NCBI GenBank assembly: GCA_007922195.1
Contig: ML682038.1
Coordinates: 6,471,695 to 6,535,694 of the forward strand
Length of the DNA stretch: 64,000 nt
Source: Podocnemis expansa
Taxonomy: Eukaryota > Chordata > Testudines > Podocnemididae
Direction: 5' to 3'
Made by a program: the position numbers and the translations under genes. The stretch's first letter is position 1. Every line of letters starts with the position of its first letter. Positions 35,090 to 46,500 of the stretch are shown one piece after another. The notes beneath the pieces are model-generated. The model was not told the DNA's origin and ran no database searches. It saw nothing but the letters and a program-made list of their open reading frames with translations.

Positions 35090-35237
35090 GTTCCAAAGGT
35101 GTAGCTGTGTTAGTTCAGTTCAGCAAAATAAACAAGAAGTCTGGTGGCACTAAAATCTAACAAATTTATTTATCGCATGAGCCTTCATGTGAGAAAATTT
35201 CACTTTGTTAGACACTTGAAGATGGAGAACTTATAGA
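35090..35237 (+). repeat. GTGGCAC-type dispersed repeat, near full length
   Basis: The best single copy in the window: AGTTCCAAAGGTGTAGCTGT, GTTAGTTCAGTTCAGCAAAA, AACAAGAAGTCTGGTGGCAC, TAACAAATTTATTTATCGCA and CACTTGAAGATGGAGAACTT in order. It is useful as the local reference for the foldback copies. Confidence 0.75.
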
Positions 35238-35427
35238 ACACTTGGAAAATAAATGCAGGGAAGTGAGAGTCATAGGATCAGATCAGACTGTAACTTCTAA
35301 CCAATGCGGTTGTTTAGATTCAAACTGTAAAGAACAGCATGTAGGGAGGAGGTAGTAACGCAAAATTATGTGTTGTAATGGGGAAAAAAATATAGTCTCT
35401 ATTATACCCTAAGTTGATGGTGTAACA

Positions 35428-36903
35428 TGGGCGCCCTGGTATAACCTCCTGAATATGCAAAACTTAGGGCAAGCTGCAAAAATGAAAGTCAAATTCCCCA
35501 AACCTTTATGGGTAGCACTTCAGCCAGACTCCTGATTAGTAACAAACCATGTTTCTGATTCCCCACACCAGTTATCAAGAAACATAAGAAAGCATAAACA
35601 GCACCTTTTATTGCACATCAGCTCTTCTGGCTCCCAAGTAGTCACACAGTAGCTTAGAGAGATAGGTTCTCCTGACCCCAAAGAACCAGCCACATTACCC
35701 AGAACAAAACAGGTTTGGATCTTATCCAAAATACCACACTGCTAGCCAATCCTTTAGTGACTAAAGCTAAAGGTTTAATATGCAAAAAAAAAAAAAAGAA
35801 ACAAAATATGAGATGTTGAAGGGTCAAAGTGAATCATATACATACAAATGATTTAGAGTCCATGTAAAGCAAGTCCTTGGCAGAATTTGCAGCTTATTCA
35901 GTTTCCCTGGTAGACTCCCAGCACCTGGGTGGGCCTCAGTCCTTTGTCCAACTGCAGATGAATAGATCCAGAGATAGATATTAACTGAAGACTAGAGACT
36001 AAAGACAAAATGGAACTAGTGCTGCTGCCTTTTATCACCTCTGGTCTTCCCCATGCTTTGTGCTGATTTCACAAATCAAAATGTAGTTGACTCACGTGAT
36101 CAGTCCAGGTGACTCACTGAGCAAGACTCTCCCTAGGCCCATTGTACCTGTGCTTCCCTTAATGGACCATTAAGGAGACAATGACAGCAGATCTGTTGTC
36201 TGGGGTGTTCCCCAGAATCACATAAAATGAAATACAGGTAGAACAAACATATTCCTAACTTTGACTACAGATATGACACCTACACACAAACCACATAATC
36301 ATCAGAACTATCCTTGGGGAAGGGAGGGGGCAAGAGAGGCCATCGCCCCTGGCCCTGTGGTCCTGTGGGTCCCGCACTGTCCTGCTATGAGCAGAAAAGC
36401 ATGGGCCCCACCTCACTGACACCCCCCAGGGCCACGTTGTGCTCTGCCCTGACCCTGCTGCCTTTGGCAGAAAGTCAAAGGCAGCAGAGCAGGGGAGGGA
36501 ATGCAGAACCTGGCCTCCACTCTGGACTGGCTCTCCCTGCCCCAGGGCCAGCTGTTCCACCCTGGGGGCAGGGAGGGCCAGTCTAGAGGTGGAGTGGGAG
36601 AGCAGAACCCAGCCACTGGGCCAGCCCGCGCTGCCCCATCCCTGGCCCGCCCTGTACCCAGGGGTGAAGTGACTGGCTCAGGGCGGGCCGGGCGTGCAGG
36701 GCCAGGCCTCTGCCCTGCCCCCAGGCTGATTTGCCCTGGGCCTGCACACACCTAGGGATGTCCCTGATAATCATTCCTAGAAAATTATAACCTTTCTATT
36801 AATACTAAACATGGTATATCTCATATGAATTATTGCAATTACAAAATATTAATATGAAATAATACCACAAATAGTCCTCTGAATTCTGACAAAGTCACAG
36901 ATG
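35428..36903. repeat. ~1 kb dispersed repeat, copy B (interrupted)
   Basis: Collinear with 2393-3390, and sharing ATAGGTTCTCCTGACCCCAA, GCAAGCTGCAAAA, TTCTGATTCCCCAC and AATATTAATATGAAA. Removing the hAT insertion (36303-36766 and one duplication) leaves about 1.0 kb, the same length as copy A. Pairing with A defines the repeat's edges near GGGC(G/C)(C)CCTGG on the left and TCACAGAT on the right. Class unknown. Confidence 0.65.
36303..36766. mobile_element. GC-rich hAT-type element with perfect 8-bp duplication, inside copy B
   Basis: ATAATCAT lies at 36295-36302 and 36767-36774. The ends CAGAACTATCCTTGGGG and CACCTAGGGATGTCCCTG are inverted repeats. Copy A has uninterrupted ATCATATAATCATTCCTAG at the corresponding place, which serves as a natural empty-site comparison and confirms both the insertion and the 8-bp duplication. 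Confidence 0.92.
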
Positions 36904-37506
36904 GTGTCAAATCTGCAGTTGTGTCCATTAATGTGAACTATCTGGCTGACAGGAAAAGAAAAGATCTGCCTGTAGATGGTAGCACAACAGGACTGCAGAT
37001 AATGGCCAAAAAAGAAAAGGTAACAAACAGGTCAGGGACTGGTTAATCCTTAGAAGGCAAAAGACCCTTACAAATTTACCCCAACAGAAACTTTAGAAGC
37101 AAATTATCTAAATAAAAGGTATGGTACAAGAAGAAATTTAGAGACATTCATTTGTAATAGATTTGATGCTAAAGTTATTGTTAATGTTAAACCTTAAAAT
37201 AAATGTAACATTAATGTGTAATCCTGTAACAATGTATAAGGTGCATGATTTGGGGGGAAAGCCTTTAAGCATGCTACAAATGGTAACTGAAAAGATACCT
37301 CCCTTTACAAATCTTGGGGTAATAATGCTCCTCAGCTATTACCTGTGAATAAACTTAAAACTTGGCAGAGCAGAAAAAACACTACAAACTGGGTCTGCTA
37401 TATAGAAAAGGAAACTGAAGTACCTGGCCTTATGAATGTCATGAATTAACAGTGGACTAATTCACCTCACACACTAAAATAGCAGAAGCTATGTAAACCT
37501 GGCCTG
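36904..37506. other. No gene recognised
   Basis: AT-rich intergenic DNA. The open frame at 37163-37348 is not recognisable. Confidence 0.5.
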
Positions 37507-37514
37507 CCTATTGA

Positions 37515-38025
37515 CAGGGCTGTCCCTAAGGCAGGGCAACCAGGGCAGCCTCCTAGGGTCCTGCGGTTTGGGGGGCCCCATGTGGCCACACCACTGCCCC
37601 CCTCCATGCCAGGGACCAGGTGAGCCAGCAAAAGCAGGTACCCAGTTCAGCACTGCTGGCCCGGCCACCCCCTTCCCCGCCACGCACGCTGCTCTCAGCT
37701 CTCTGCTAGAGCAGCGGGGAGAGGGCAGGAGGCAGCACGGCTGGGGCAAGGGGGCAGCGATACCAGCTCCACTCTTTCTTCTGCCCCCTCCCCACTGCTG
37801 CAGCACAGAGCCAAGAGAAGCACACATGGTGGGGGGTGGACCAACAGCACTGAACTAGGCCACCCTTTTGGCTGGCTTGCCCAGTCCCCAGCATTGGATG
37901 GCCAGGGCAGGGTCCTACCCCTCCTCTGGGGTGGCTGGCCCCAGCTCCCAGTGCCAGAGGGATGAGTGGAGGCCCCGCAGAGAGCGATTTGCCCAGGGCC
38001 TCGCTATCCCCTAGGGATGGCCCTG
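37515..38025. mobile_element. GC-rich hAT-type element with perfect 8-bp duplication
   Basis: CCTATTGA precedes (37507-37514) and follows (38026-38033) it exactly. The ends CAGGGCTGTCCCTAAGG and CCCCTAGGGATGGCCCTG mirror each other. The 511-bp body shares CATGCCAGGGAC and CCCAGGGCCTCGC-like text with 27361-28958. There is no transposase; the long overlapping frames at 37489-37894 are compositional. Confidence 0.9.
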
Positions 38026-38130
38026 CCTATTGAAAAAAACATACAGGGAAGCTTTGGGGTAATTCCTCCATTTGCCTGCAATCAGCAAAAAAGCTTTGTA
38101 AAAGGAAGGGGTATTTTAAGCAATAATCTG

Positions 38131-39505
38131 GGATTAATGGCTCAATGCCTAGTTGGCAACCAGTAACTAGTGGAGTGCCCCAGGTGTCAGTCCTGGGGCT
38201 AGTTCTCTTCAACATCTTCATTAATGATCTTGATGAAGGGATAGATTGCACCGTCAGTAAATTCTCAGACAAAACCAAGCTGGGGGGACTGGCAAACACA
38301 CTGCAGGGCAGGGATAAGATTCGGGGAGACCTAGACAAATTGGAGCTTTGAGCCAAATGAAATCTCATGAGGTTCAACAAGGACACGTGCAAAGTCCTGC
38401 ACTTAGGATGGAAAAATTCCATGTACTGCTACAGGCTAGTGACTGATTGGCAAAGTAGCAGCACTGTAGAAAATGACCTGGGAGTTATGGTGAATGGGAA
38501 GCTGGATATAGGTCAACAATGTGCTCTTGTTGCCAAAAAGGCCAATGGCATATTGCACTGCATCAGCAGGAGTGTTGCCAGCAGATTGAGGAATGTGATT
38601 ATTCCCTTCTATTTGGCTCTGGTGAGGCCATGGTTGGAATACTGTGACCAGTTTTGGGCTCTGCACTAAAGAAAGGATGTGGGCAAATTAGAGTCAAGCA
38701 GAGGGCAACAAAAATGGTTACGGGGTCGAGGCACTCAACTTATGAGGAGAGACTGAAGGAACCAGGCTGGTTTAGTCTGCAGAAGAGAGGACTGAGGGGG
38801 ATTTGATAGCAACCTTCAGCTACTCAAAGGGCTGCTCCAAAGAGGAGGGAGCTAGCTGTTCTCAGTAGCAATAGAAGACAGAACAAGGAGCAATGGTTTC
38901 AAGTTGCATCTGGTGCAGTCGAGGTTGGATATTAGGAAAAACTTTCTCACTAGGAAGGTGGTGAAGCATTGGAATGGGTTACCTAGGGAGGTGGTGGAAT
39001 CTCCATCTTTGGCAAGGGCGTCGCCAATGCCTGGAACACAGGGCACATGCCTCAAGTCCCGCCACCTCTGCCCCCAATTCCTGGGGTGCCCCCTGCCTCT
39101 CCTGGCCCTGCCCCTGGCCAGGTATCCGGGTCCAGGCCAGCCACGGCAACATCTGCCTCTCATGGCCTGGTAGCTGGGTTCAGAGCAGGCCGCTTGTGGC
39201 AGCCACTGCCTCGCCCAGCCCTGACCCCAGCTGGGGATCAGGGGCTGGGCTGGCAGCAGCAGGAGGAGCCTGTGGCCCCGCCTCTGGATGGGGGCAAGGG
39301 GGCGGGGCCAGGGCCCCAGGAGAAGCAGAGCCAGGGCCCCGGATCCTCTCCCAGAGCAACAACACTCCTGGTCTTTGGAAGCACTTAAGGTTCACATAGA
39401 CTAAACCTTGGCTGGGATGATTTAGTGAGAGTGGTCCTACTTTTAGCAGGGGATTAGACTAGATGACCTCATGAGGTCCCTTCCAATTCTATGATTTTAT
39501 GATTC
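38131..39505 (+). mobile_element. 5'-truncated CR1 LINE with 14-bp target-site duplication
   Basis: Encodes the C-terminal third of CR1 ORF2 in broken frames: VTSGVPQVSVLGLVLFNIF (motif B, with the usual PQG Gly now Val), FSDKTKLGG (motif C, normally FADDTKLGG, so one catalytic Asp is lost), CKVLHLG, DLGVMVNGKLD and [12 protein letters not shown]. The 3' UTR ends in ATTCTATGATTTTATGATTC, the bird/turtle CR1-type short tail repeat. TAAGCAATAATCTG occurs on both sides (38117-38130 and 39506-39519), delimiting the copy. Without endonuclease and with multiple stops it is inactive. A hAT (39013-39370) splits it. Confidence 0.88.
39013..39370. mobile_element. GC-rich hAT element inside the CR1 copy
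   Basis: Starts CAAGGGCGTCGCCAATG and ends CAACAACACTCCTG (complement CAGGAGTGTTGTTG). Flanks ATCTTTGG (39005-39012) and GTCTTTGG (39371-39378) match 7/8. The host CR1 frame resumes immediately (GAAGCACTTAAGGTTC). It belongs with 29642-29984 by its GGGCACATGCC phrase. Younger than the CR1. Confidence 0.8.
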
Positions 39506-39519
39506 TAAGCAATAATCTG

Positions 39520-40805
39520 CCCTCTGGGGGGGTAAACAATTTTTTTTTTTTTTGTCCTTCAAAACTAAAGAAGAAGGTGGCATCAGCTAAACAGCAGCCC
39601 AAAATATCATGGATCTACTGTCATGACAAAGGCTGTGTTTTATAGTTTGTGTTGTGTTGCTAGCAATGATGTGTATTGCATTTCAAAAAGGAAATACTGT
39701 ATTAGACAGAAAAGAATTAAGACATATTTTAACTGTATTTACAAAAACAAATGTTGCAGAATGACAGCGTTGACAAAACATCAGTCTCTCTTAACAGGGG
39801 AATGTCTGCAGGGTAAATGTATGTTGAAAGGCAAAATATGCATGGGACACAAGGTAGCTCTGTTGGTGGGAATGAAAGAATAAATATAAACCTCTACCAT
39901 GTCACCCTAACTGAATGTACCTGGGTGTTGTATAAAGCTGGGTGTAAGAAAAGGAAGGCCATTACAACCCCTTCTGTATTTATTATAAAGGGAAGTATAG
40001 TAAAGTCCCAGTGAAGATATAGCTCTGCTAACACCATCTCAATGTGAAATACTGCCCACATGGTAAAATTACTGGACCTCTTGAATGAGAATTTTGAGGA
40101 TAGATTTTCCAACTGCGAGTCACACGCAAGCAATATCCGTCTCTTCGTAAAACGCTTTGGTTGCTAACATGAATCATGTCCCTGTCTCTTCACAAATGGA
40201 ACTGATTGAACTGAAATTTAACTCACATTTAAAGGACATGTTTCACAAAAACAAACTGGAAGGATTTTACTCACTGCTGCCCAGTGATTAGTTCCAAATT
40301 CTGCACAATTATGTCAGACAAATGTGCACAATTTTTGACAGCATATACTTCTGCGAACAAACTTTCCTAGTTATTAAGCTAAATAAGTCTGAACTACAGT
40401 ACTACCTAATAGGCAGCCACCTGCATGTTGTACTTCTCTTGAGTTTCTCTCACTTTGAGCCAAACTTTGCCAAAGTGGTTGCTGAGAAACAATCTTTGAC
40501 TTCTCACTAAGTCAGAAAGAAGTTCTTTTTTTGTGATTAAGGAGAGGGGTATGTGTTCTTTACTGTGCTTTAACCTGTTTTTGATCATTCTGTTACACCT
40601 TTTATGCACTGATTTGGTTTCTATTTTAAATAAACAATACTGTACATAGGTTATTTCTATCTAAATACAGACAGAACAAGCTGAACTTATAAAAATTAAT
40701 AGGGTGACTTTAAATCTTATTAATATATGTAGGATCTGTTTGGCCCATACAAAGCAGTGCTTAGGTCTATGTAGCCCTCCTGTGCAATAAGGTTGAGCAC
40801 CATTA
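39520..40805. other. No gene recognised
   Basis: AT-rich intergenic DNA with a T-tract at 39540-39553. The open frames at 39623-40014 are not recognisable and have no regulatory or splice context. Confidence 0.5.
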
Positions 40806-40813
40806 TATTAGTC

Positions 40814-41372
40814 CAGTGTTTCCCAAACTGTGTTCTGTGGAACACACAATGTGAAAAAATTTTGATGCTAGCAATATTTTTCCTTCTAATGCGTTTTGTG
40901 GTTTTCATATTTTTTTCCTGGGGACCCAGTTGAAAAAAATCATTTATGCCCAGGACCCAGCAATTACATCTTTGAGCAATGCACTCCAGTCTTCTGGCAG
41001 TGGCAGCAAGGGGTGCCACAACCTAGTGCTTGAGGGCCTGTGACCCAGTACTGGGTCCCATCCCTAAGTTTGACAAACACTGCTTTAAAATCAACTTTTG
41101 AGCAATACGTGTGGCAATTTTTTGGTATGAAACACCACCACCACCACCACACACACCCCCAAACCAGCATGTATGTGTTCTGGCCCATGAAAGCTCATGC
41201 GAAAAATAAATCTGTTAGTCTTTAAGTGCCACATGACTCCTTGTTTTTGTTTTTGTTTTTGTTTTTTTGTTTGTTTGTTTTTTTTGCTGGACTAGACTAA
41301 CACCGCTATCCCTGGGGAAATATATTTCAAGCCCAAAAGTGTTCTGTGGACAAATGAGTTTGGGAAACACTG
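40814..41372. mobile_element. hAT-type element with CAGTGTTTCCCAAACT ends, carrying nested repeats
   Basis: CAGTGTTTCCCAAACTGTG opens and GAGTTTGGGAAACACTG closes it. Flanks TATTAGTC (40806-40813) and TATTAGCC (41373-41380) match 7/8. Subterminal GTTCTGTGGA is repeated in both halves. A minus-oriented GTGGCAC repeat (41185-41320) lies inside it. There is no transposase frame. Confidence 0.82.
41185..41320 (-). repeat. GTGGCAC-type dispersed repeat with expanded GTTTTT tract
   Basis: CCCATGAAAGCTCATGCG, TCTGTTAGTCTTTAAGTGCC, ACATGACTCCTTG, then an expanded (GTTTTT)n/(GTTT)n tract at about 41241-41286, then GGACTAGACTAACACCGCTA. The expansion occupies the position of the family's AAACAAACAAGG A-rich stretch. 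Confidence 0.75.
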
Positions 41373-41380
41373 TATTAGCC

Positions 41381-43387
41381 TGTCACTTCAACATTATCTC
41401 TCCTCCCCTTTCAGAAAAGGTCAAGTTGACTGGTCTTTCCTAGCTTTCCAGTTAACTTTATCTTTTCTTATTCTCACAAACAGGATTGCTTTTGCAGTTC
41501 TTACAAATATACAGTTCTATTTATGCCTGTCTTGTTAAATGTTATCATAACCAACTCTTAAAACCAACAACAAGCCCTTCTCAGGGTTAAATATGCCCCT
41601 CCAGGGACAAATGCATTATGTGTTTGCCTAACTCACTTGCTGCCTAGAGAGAGGCTGCTCAAAAAGCAAGGAAGGTTTTACCTACTTAATTGCACTCCAG
41701 AGCACACCATGCTGAAGAATAAACAAAGCTCATTTACTTAGGCACACCTAATCAACAAGCTATGAGAATTATCACCAGTTCAGCTTGAAGATGCGCTGCT
41801 GTTTTGCAATATACAAATTCTTTTGAAAATGAGGACCTCTCTGCTGATGGGCATATCCAATCTGTCTGCAGATCATATCAACTCTGCAAAATAGATAGCA
41901 GCAGACACTTACACAAACAGTTCTCTGCAAAAGCATACAGTAAAGCTGTCCAACGGTTAAGCTTCAATGGAAGTGCTTTTTACATATATTAAAAGAACTG
42001 AGCATGCCACACTGAGAATCAATTTCCACTGTCTAATTATAACTCTGTAGGCACCAAAATACATCCTTCATTCAATCACCTACTTACATAAAAATGAATA
42101 TTGTAAGTTAGACCTTGTCATAAACATGTATCATTTCATACAAGAGAGCACTGGTAGAAAGATATTTCCATTCATTCTCTGCACATTTACCTACTGTAAA
42201 TCAGATTGCCTCTAAGAACAGTAGCTTGCCATTCTCACCCACTCATTTCTTTAAAGGGTAATTTAAAAATAAAGTGGAAGTTATGTTTGGAAATTTAATG
42301 TTATGACATGGCCCACTGGGCTTATTAATTTGAATATAACATTTTAGAATTTCATTTAGATGTTTATGCTTGGAGGAAAAATTAACACTATTATAGCTTC
42401 TAGTCAATGACAAAGGAGTAGGGATGTTCTGAAGCTGTCCAGCAAGTGGCATGTAATTTAATTAAAGAGTTAGTTTGGTCTATTCAGGAATAAATGATGT
42501 TGGAAAAAAGAAAATTTAATCAAAAGTTCTTTCTCTGATCCAGCTAAGAAGGGATCACTACTGAGGAAAACCTGCTTACTGTGCTTTTAGTTAAGGGATT
42601 GTGTAGAGTATGTGACCTCCATAATTATAGAAAGGAAATGAAAATTAATATAGAGGTTAATGGTTATGTCTGATTATTACTGAGGATACTGAGCCAAATT
42701 CTGGAAACAAATGGAGTAATTGCCAGATTAACACCAGTCTAACTGAGAGCAGAATTTGACTAACTATGGCAGGCCCAGGAAGTGCAACTATGCTATAAAA
42801 GTCCTTTATTTATAAAATCCTGTATTTATTATCCAGCTCTAGATGTAATCTTCCCAAAGGTATAAATGTAAATACTTATTGGAGAATTTTTTTCTGCCCC
42901 CTTGACATTTAAACAAGAATCTATTAGTCAACATATGTCATTAACTAAAGCACATTCTTTCAAAGGATGACACTGATGAACTAATCGATCAGCATTATTA
43001 AGCTGCCATCAATCAATTCAAGGTAGACTAAAGAAGCATTCTGATAGCAAAAGCTTCTCTATTACAATTGGAAGCAATCTTATTTCCAATTTATAGGTAA
43101 GTTTCAAAAACTGGTGAGTCAGATTCTTCTCATTTACAACATGGCCACTACTGAAATTACTCTGGATTTACATCAACATAAATGAGTGAAAATTCTGTCC
43201 TTGTGATTTAGCTGTGAAAAGATTCTGGAGTAAAATCTTAATGGGTACTGTGTAAGAACCTAGAGGAATGGACAACTTAGATACATGTCATAGCAGATGA
43301 GACCTTATAGGCCCAAAGAGCAAAGCCACATCATGTCAACAAGTCTGTATCTTATCATGCAACAGTTTATAAACAGAAAATATAGCA
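41381..43387. other. No gene recognised
   Basis: AT-rich intergenic DNA. Degenerate GTGTAAATC/TTCAATGG-type repeat pieces occur near 42690-42765 and 43120-43200. No inverted termini were found. Confidence 0.5.
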
Positions 43388-43505
43388 TAGTGGTTAAGAG
43401 CGCTGTAGTGGTTAAGAGCAATGCCCTTTGATATGGGAGACCAGGGTTCAAATCCCGGTGGGTACCTGCCTACCTTCCCAGTAGGGGTCCTTGGGCAAAA
43501 GACCC
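43388..43505 (+). repeat. tRNA-like head (pol III box A/B) at the 5' edge of the LINE
   Basis: TAGTGGTTAAGAGC appears twice (43388-43401 and 43406-43419), an 18-bp tandem duplication of a D-arm/box A sequence. A box B, GGTTCAAATCC, lies at 43445-43455. The T-arm CAGGGTTCAAATCCCGG is well formed, but no acceptor stem closes it, so this is not a functional tRNA gene. It is followed by GGGGTCCTTGGGCAAAAGAC, a body phrase reminiscent of tRNA-derived SINEs of fishes and reptiles, and then without a gap by the LINE 5' region. It could be a SINE that the LINE landed next to, or part of the LINE's own promoter region. Confidence 0.6.
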
Positions 43506-43509
43506 CCTA

Positions 43510-46500
43510 ATGCCTCACTTGCCTACCTCAAATATGAGAGTGACACGAATTAGGAGAGTCATGCCGGCTCAGATGTCGCCCGGATTAACAAGGTCCACGC
43601 CAGATGCTGGGGAACCAGGACAATCTGACGATAAGTGGGCTACTGGAACAAACCATGCATGGATGAGACAAGAGAATCTGGAATTGATGGAACACTACTA
43701 CAACAGCAGACCTAATGAGAGGGGATGTATGAAACAGATGAGGGGACTATGAATGGACAAAAGACCTACATCCCCACTAACCAAGAAACAGCTAGTTACC
43801 CAATGCTTCAATGTAGTAAAGAGGCAGCTGCTCTCACAACTGGAAATAGACCAACTCCACGTTACCTCCTGGACTCAAGAAGAAGCCCCAGCAGAACAAC
43901 TAGATGTGCAGCCACCACCTGATGCTGGAACTTCCCTGTCACCCCCTCTGTTACAGAGCACAGCAGCTGATATGAGGCATAAGATCATGGATAAACTAGC
44001 TACAGTCAACCCTCGAGACTGATTACCAAGGCTCGTTGGAGAAGTACCATCAGATAGTATGCTAGAAGATACCAATAGAGCCCTAATGCCAATTCCTACG
44101 ACCACCATCACTGAAACCAATGAACTGGTATACGCTACAGCCTCTGTAATCCTGGAGATGCTTGGCTACACAATCAAGAAGAACAGCAGTACATACCCCC
44201 CCTGGAAAATGAGGTTGGAGGATAAGATCAAGGCAACCCTGAGAGAAGCTGGCCGGCTGGTGGAACTACAGAAGGGTGTAGAGATTAAGGATAAGACTCG
44301 GCTACTGAGAAAATACAAGGGACTGACTCCATCTGAAGCCGTAGAGACTGCTAAACAAAGGCTCACAGCACTGGCTACCAGGCTAAGGAGATACACTAGA
44401 GAAGCAGAGGCCAAAAAGATAAATGCCCTGTTCTCCAAAGAGCCATCCAAAGTGTACTCCATCCTGCAGTGCAACAACACAATAACAGCAGAGCCACCAA
44501 CAGCAGAAACTGAACGGTACTGGAAGAACATCTGGGAGAAAGAGAAGACTCATAACACCAGTGCAAAGTGGCTTCAGGACCTGAGAAGAGTCCACAGCAA
44601 TCTCCTGGAACAGGAACCAGTCACCATCACAGTAGCCGACATCCAACAGCGGGTCAAGAACATGAAGAGCTGGACAGCACCTGGCCTGGACATGGTCCAC
44701 ACCTACTGGCTAGAGAAACTAACAGCAGTGCATGAACGTCTAGCAGCACAGATGAACCAGCTGCTAGCAGCAGGCTCCCACCAAGACTGGCTAACGCAAG
44801 GAAGGACAGTGCTGATCATGAAAGACCCCCCCACAAGGGAACAGCACCATCCAACTACCGGCCAATAACCTGCCTCCCCACAACATGGAAAGTCCTATCA
44901 GGCATCCTAGCTGCCAAGCTACAGGACCACATGGGCCAGTACCTGAGCACAGCTCAGAAGGGCATTGGGAACAACACCAGAGGTGCAAAACACCAGCTGC
45001 TCATAGATAGAGCAATCGCCCAAGACTCAAGGTCTAGACAGACCAATCTGTGCACAGCCTGGATTGACTACAGGAAAGCCTACGACTCAATGCCGCACAC
45101 ATGGATCTGTGAATGTCTGGCGCTATACAAAGTCAACAGGACACTAAGGACCTTCCTCAAGAACTCAATGGGACTGTGGGAGACAACACTGGAAGTCAAC
45201 TCAAGACAGCTTGCACAAGTGGCCATCAAGTGCGGCATATACCAAGGTGATGCGCTGTCCCCGCTGCTGTTCTGCATTGGCTTGAACCCCCTCAGCCAGA
45301 TAATCACAAGGACTGGATATGGATACAAGTTCAAGAGTGGAACTACCATTAGCCACCTCCTCTACATGGATGACATCAAGCTGTATGCTAAGAATGAACG
45401 AGACATCGACTCGCTAATCCACCTGACACGGATCTACAGTGAGGATATTGGGATGTCATTCGGACTGGAGAAGTGTGGCCGGATGGTAGTAAAGAGAGGA
45501 AAGGTAGTCAAGACTGATGGGGTGGAGCTACCAGCAGGCCACATAGCAGACATACAGACCAGCTACAAGTACCTTGGCACCCCACAGTCACATGGGACCC
45601 ACGATGAGGAGGCAAGGAAGACAGCAACATCCAAGTACCACCAAAGGATAAGACAGGTCCTGAAGAGCCAGCTCAATGGGAAGAACAAGATCCACGCCAT
45701 CAACAGGTACGCCCTGCCAGTCATCAGATACCCTGCCGGTATAGTGAGCTGGCCAAAGGAGGACATGGAGGCTGCTGATGTGAAGACCCGGAAGCTCCTC
45801 ACAATGTACGGAGGTTTCCACCCCAAGTCCAACACCCAGAGACTGTACGCCAGCCGGAAAGAAGGCGGGCAGGGTTTGGTGAGTGTCAAAGCCACTGTCC
45901 TGGATGAAACCCAGAGCATCCAGGAGTACATCAGTAAGATGGCACCCAAAGATGAGCTGCTGAGAGAATGCCTGAGGCAGCAGCAGACGTGGGAGGAAGA
46001 TCAAGCAGAAGAAGTGCCATGGCAAGACAAGACCCTGCATGGAATGTACCATCGACAGATAGCTGAGGTGGCTGACATTGGGAAATCCTACCAGTGACTG
46101 GAAAAAGCTGGACTAAAAGACAGCACTGAGGCACTGATCATAGCAGCACAAGAACAGGCACTGAGCACCAGATCCATTGAAGCAGGGGTCTACCACACTA
46201 GACAGGACCCAAGGTGCAGACTGTGCAAAGAGGCCTCAGAGACAGTCCAACACATAGTGGCAGGATGTAAGATGCAGGCAGGAACAGCATACAGTGAACG
46301 GCATAACCAAGTAGCTGGCATTGTGTACAGGAACATCTGCACAGTGTATAGGCTAGACCCTCCCAAGACCAGATGGGAGATCCCACAGAAGGTCATGGAG
46401 AACAACAGGGCTAAGATCCTGTGGGACTTCCAGATCCAGACGGACAGGCAGGTACTGGCCAATCAACCAGACATCGTGGCAATAGACAAGGACCAGAAGA

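Noticed and set aside
31663..41286. CRISPR-like or satellite arrays
   Set aside because: The only tandem repeats seen are simple microsatellites (31663-31702 and 41241-41286); no regularly spaced repeats with unique spacers.
43388..43460. Functional tRNA gene
   Set aside because: Boxes A and B are good, but box A is tandemly duplicated, no acceptor stem pairs, and it runs into SINE-like text.
45080..45349. Minus-strand open frames within the R2-superclade LINE (also 44166-44700, 45563-46052, 46190-46825)
   Set aside because: Shadows of the plus-strand polyprotein; the codon-position pattern and RT motifs are on the plus strand.
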